Positions 6,216-8,293 of a stretch of DNA of 8,293 nt are shown in pieces; position 1 is the stretch's first letter, and the number at the start of each line of letters is the position of its first letter. Source of the stretch: an uncultured Enorma sp. (GTDB lineage: Bacteria; Actinomycetota; Coriobacteriia; Coriobacteriales; Coriobacteriaceae); contig CAJLVH010000078.1 of assembly GCA_905210055.1 (NCBI GenBank), forward strand, positions 1 to 8,293, read 5' to 3'. The notes beneath the pieces were generated by a model that saw only the letters and a list, made by a program, of their open reading frames with translations, searched no databases and was not told where the DNA came from. Both the position numbers and the translations under genes were made by a program.

Positions 6216-6689
6216 CTATCCGATGAGCTTCATGGCCTCGTCCGACTCGTCGGACGGGGTCATCTGGACGAACACGTGGATGCCGTCATCCACCAGGTCG
6301 CGGATCTGGGCGCACTCCTCGTCGGACACGAACACGGCCTTCGAAATCTGGCGCTTGCCCTCCTCGACCTTCACGCCTCCGATGTTCACCTCGCGGATCG
6401 CGGGCACGGCGCGGCACAGGCGCCACACATCCTCGATGCTCTCGGTGATGATGAACAGGTTGTACTTATCGGTCACGCCGCTCGTGAGCGCCTTGATGGA
6501 ATCCTCGACGCTCTTCATGACGAGCTTCGTGCCCTGCGGCTTCGCCATCTTGAGCACTGCCATGCGGAGCTCGTCTTTCGCGACCGCATCGTTGGCAATG
6601 AGGATGCAGTCCGCCCCCACCGCCTTGATCCACGTGAACGCGACCTGGCCGTGCAGAAGCCGGTGGTCGACACGGGTCATCTTGATCAT
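6216..6689 (-). CDS. PTS system mannose/fructose/sorbose-family EIIB phosphocarrier
   Basis: EIIB takes phosphate from EIIA on a histidine and passes it to the incoming sugar on the cytoplasmic side of EIIC/EIID. The 157-residue protein starts MIKMTRVDHRLLHGQVAFTW; His13 in RLLHGQV is the phosphorylated residue of the family. An in-frame ATG two codons earlier (6695) would put the Shine-Dalgarno sequence against the start codon. The ATG at 6689 has GGAGG 7 bases upstream and overlaps the stop of the preceding gene as ATGA, which strongly favours it. The rest is the usual single EIIB domain without a fused EIIA. No EIIA gene is visible, so phosphate must come from an EIIA encoded elsewhere. 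Confidence 0.93.
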   Translation of the reverse strand: MIKMTRVDHRLLHGQVAFTWIKAVGADCILIANDAVAKDELRMAVLKMAKPQGTKLVMKSVEDSIKALTSGVTDKYNLFIITESIEDVWRLCRAVPAIREVNIGGVKVEEGKRQISKAVFVSDEECAQIRDLVDDGIHVFVQMTPSDESDEAMKLIG

Positions 6690-7441
6690 GCGCATTCCTC
6701 CCTCACCGCGCGCACGGCGTCCATGAACGTCCGCACGTGCTCTGCCGAAAGCTCGCCATCATCGCGATAGCTGTCTTTGAAATAGCTGCCCACCACAGCG
6801 CCATCGGCGATGCGGAAGCTCTCCTTGAGGTTCTCGGGCGTGACGCCCGCCGCCACGATGAGCGGAAAGTCGCCGAGGCCGGCGCGGAAGGAACGGATCT
6901 TGTCGAGCGACGTCTCCTGCCCGGTCGCATCCTGCGTTACCGCGACGGCGTCGCAGCGCCCTTTCGCGATCTCGAGGTCTTCCTCGAGCGAGCGGTCGGA
7001 AAGCACCGGCTGGTACTTGAAGCGCACGCCGCCGAGGACGCAGCCCGCATACCGGCTGCGGAAGAGCTCGAGGAAGGCTGCGAGCGCTTCCTCGTCACGC
7101 GGCTTCACGTGCCCCACTACGGAGTCGAGCTGCACGAACGCCGCGCCGAACTCGCCGGCGAGCTCGAAACCCATGGCATCGACGTTGAGACAGTTCACGC
7201 CATAGACGATATCCGGCTTCGTTTGCTCGATATAGGCGAGCGCACGTCGCATGTCGCCGTAGGTGCCGAAGTAATCCTCCACGATCACCGCGTCGACGCC
7301 CTCGGAGACGTAGATGTCAAGCTCGCGCTTCATGCGTTCCTGAACATCGTCTGGACTCGTCCCCTTCAGATGGAGCATCGCCATCACGGGCTTTCGCTCG
7401 CGGAACATGGAGAGGAATCGACCCTTCCCCGTTTCCGGCAT
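6686..7441 (-). CDS. BtpA/SgcQ-family TIM-barrel protein, first gene of the PTS operon
   Basis: This 251-residue protein belongs to the BtpA family (cyanobacterial BtpA, E. coli SgcQ of the sgc PTS locus); I know of no settled enzymatic activity for the family. Ordered motifs are MAMLHLKG (20-27), VIVEDYFGTYGDM (matching the family ENFGD-type segment), YGVNCLNVDAM, AVTQDATG, LIVAAGVTPENL and ADGAVVGSYFK. The last two resemble the phosphate-binding loops of other TIM barrels. The ATG at 7441 is preferred over an in-frame GTG at 7450, because GGAGG lies 8 bases before the ATG and runs into the GTG. The gene ends in an ATGA overlap with EIIB, so it is tightly tied to sugar uptake. I infer that it acts on the phosphorylated sugar delivered by this PTS, perhaps as an aldolase, lyase or epimerase. 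It is the only candidate catabolic protein in the operon. Confidence 0.88.
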   Translation of the reverse strand: MPETGKGRFLSMFRERKPVMAMLHLKGTSPDDVQERMKRELDIYVSEGVDAVIVEDYFGTYGDMRRALAYIEQTKPDIVYGVNCLNVDAMGFELAGEFGAAFVQLDSVVGHVKPRDEEALAAFLELFRSRYAGCVLGGVRFKYQPVLSDRSLEEDLEIAKGRCDAVAVTQDATGQETSLDKIRSFRAGLGDFPLIVAAGVTPENLKESFRIADGAVVGSYFKDSYRDDGELSAEHVRTFMDAVRAVREECA

Positions 7442-7466
7442 ACCGACCACCTCCGAAATCTCGGTC

Positions 7467-7476
7467 TGTACCTACA
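7467..7476. promoter_or_regulatory. Candidate GntR/HutC operator, TGTA-N2-TACA
   Basis: TGTACCTACA has the half-sites and 2-base spacing seen in HutC-subfamily operators such as the TreR-type TGTATATACA. It lies 25 bases upstream of the BtpA-family start, likely in the PTS operon leader, so a bound repressor could block elongation or initiation. A divergent HutC-type regulator gene starts about 200 bases away. The match is short; binding is inferred. Confidence 0.4.
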
Positions 7477-7478
7477 CC

Positions 7479-7500
7479 TGTAATAGCATAAGTTAATACA
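7479..7500. promoter_or_regulatory. AT-rich inverted repeat TGTAATA-N8-TAATACA upstream of the PTS operon
   Basis: TGTAATA (7479-7485) and TAATACA (7494-7500) are 6-of-7 inverted arms in the only clearly AT-rich stretch of this gap. The minus strand holds possible promoter pieces here (TTGTAT at 7501-7496, TATGCT at 7490-7485), but their spacing does not give a convincing pair. It is probably the PTS promoter region with an operator. Confidence 0.35.
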
Positions 7501-7619
7501 AGTTTGGTGGCGGCAAGCCTAGGAAACCAGAATGTAAATGATGAACGGGCGAAGGGGCACCGTAAACGGCAGTCGCCGCTAGACGGCACAGACCACCTGC
7601 GTGCGTCTCTGGGCTTCCC

Positions 7620-7629
7620 TGTATACAAT
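7620..7629 (+). promoter_or_regulatory. Candidate -10 of the GntR gene overlapped by the palindrome TGTATACA
   Basis: TACAAT (7624-7629) matches 5 of 6 bases of the -10 consensus; no good -35 is seen 16-18 bases upstream. The 8-bp palindrome TGTATACA (7620-7627) overlaps it and shares the TGTA/TACA half-sites found near the PTS operon. Transcription would begin near 7636, about 40 nt before the start codon. The overlap suggests autorepression. Confidence 0.4.
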
Positions 7630-7675
7630 ATCTCTTACCAAGTATTCATCCACACGCGCACGAAGGAGTCCGTCT

Positions 7676-8293
7676 GTGAGCGAAACCGATGACCGCTACG
7701 CCCTCACCCTGCAAGAACAGTTGCGCGCAGACCTCTTGCAGAAAATCGAGAACGGCTCCTATGCACCAGGCGATCAGCTGCCCTCGGAAAGCGAGCTCGT
7801 CGAAGCCTATGGGGTGAGCAGAGTCACCGTCCGTGCGGCGCTTCGCATGCTCGTCGACGAGGGTGTGCTGGTGAAACGGCGCGGCAAGGGGACGTTCGTG
7901 CGGCCGACAACGCTCGTCGAGTCCGCCCTCACCTCGGGTAGCTTCACCGAAACGTGCCTTGAGATGGGCCTCGAGCCCGCGACGCACGTGTTCCGCACGC
8001 GCGAGATTCCCGCAGACCCCGCGATCACCTCGATCCTGGGCTGCGACGATGAGGCGCTCATCGAGATTCGCCGCCTGCGCATGGCGGGCGCGATGCCGTG
8101 CATCGTCGAGCACGACTACTTCCCGCTCCGCTATCGCTTCCTCATGCAGACCGAGCTGGAAAACCGCTCGCTCTTCGAGATCCTCAAAGACGAGGGCGGC
8201 AGGAACGTCTGCGGCTTCGAGGATCGCTTCCGCATCGCACGTGCCGATGCCGAAAGCGCCGAGCTGCTCGGCGTCGCCGATGTGTCGGTCGAA
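7676..8293 (+). CDS. GntR-family regulator, HutC/UTRA subfamily (gene runs off the right edge)
   Basis: This is a DNA-binding transcription factor whose C-terminal domain senses a small molecule, often a sugar or sugar phosphate. 206 residues are visible, without a stop. The winged helix-turn-helix covers residues 10-75, with the GntR signature LPSESELVEAYGVSRVTVR (35-53) and wing VKRRGKGTFV (66-75). From about residue 85 the sequence follows the UTRA fold (SFTETCLEMGLEPATHV, then RRLRMAGAMPCIVEHDYFP near 130-150), and the last 30 or so residues are missing. The GTG start at 7676 has AAGGAG 7 bases upstream and places the HTH where expected; the nearby ATG at 7689 is out of frame. It is divergent from the BtpA-PTS operon, so it most likely represses that operon and itself through TGTA/TACA sites in the gap. 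The ligand is unknown. Confidence 0.92.
   Translation, partial: MSETDDRYALTLQEQLRADLLQKIENGSYAPGDQLPSESELVEAYGVSRVTVRAALRMLVDEGVLVKRRGKGTFVRPTTLVESALTSGSFTETCLEMGLEPATHVFRTREIPADPAITSILGCDDEALIEIRRLRMAGAMPCIVEHDYFPLRYRFLMQTELENRSLFEILKDEGGRNVCGFEDRFRIARADAESAELLGVADVSVE

Noticed and set aside
5309..6226. Plus-strand open frame of 305 codons opposite EIIC and EIID
   Set aside because: Its Asp/His/Gly/Arg-rich composition is the antisense image of a hydrophobic membrane protein; no domain and no start signal.
7442..7450. GTG start giving three extra residues on the BtpA-family protein
   Set aside because: The GTG is inside the GGAGGTGG ribosome binding site, which is correctly spaced only for the ATG at 7441.
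7560..7590. Small GC-rich stems (CCG-TAAA-CGG, GCCG-CTAGA-CGGC) upstream of the GntR gene
   Set aside because: Arms are only 3-4 bp and have no U-run; they are expected by chance in this composition.

Overview
The window is GC-rich, gene-dense bacterial chromosome with strong AGGAGG-type ribosome binding sites, 4-base ATGA overlaps and only short gaps. The gene set is a short-form HisG fused to HisZ, a mannose-family PTS with a BtpA-family protein, a HutC-type GntR regulator, and a nucleoside hydrolase-ribokinase pair. Together with base composition this fits a Gram-positive actinobacterium, most likely Coriobacteriia (the Collinsella/Olsenella type). That placement is an inference from gene content, not a database match. 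No tRNA, rRNA, CRISPR array, insertion sequence or integrase is visible.

Left part (1-4445): a histidine biosynthesis locus interrupted by a catabolic pair. The 5' part of hisD (minus strand) runs off the left edge. A 250-bp divergent region separates it from a plus-strand nucleoside hydrolase and ribokinase, which together turn nucleosides into free base plus ribose 5-phosphate. Ribokinase ends tail-to-tail, with a 6-base overlap, against a minus-strand gene encoding one polypeptide made of HisZ and HisG, the first enzyme of histidine synthesis. The two his genes therefore point the same way but are separated by two genes in antisense orientation. Both have, upstream and in the same orientation, a near-identical 17-bp element CTTTRCYRTGRTAAAGT. 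It is partly dyad-symmetric and contains an extended -10-like sequence, so it is a candidate shared promoter/operator.

Right part (4454-8293): a sugar-uptake module. A minus-strand operon runs BtpA-family TIM barrel, PTS EIIB, EIIC, EIID, with tight spacing (BtpA and EIIB coupled by ATGA; EIIC ribosome binding site touching the EIIB stop), and ends at a clear intrinsic terminator. No EIIA gene is present in the window. Divergently, a GntR/HutC (UTRA) regulator begins and runs off the right edge. The 234-bp gap between them carries several TGTA/TACA dyads, the natural candidate operators for this regulator.

The points most worth follow-up are the HisZ-HisG fusion, the shared his motif, the split his locus (a possible noncontiguous operon), and the uncharacterised BtpA-family protein as the first gene of an EIIA-less PTS operon.
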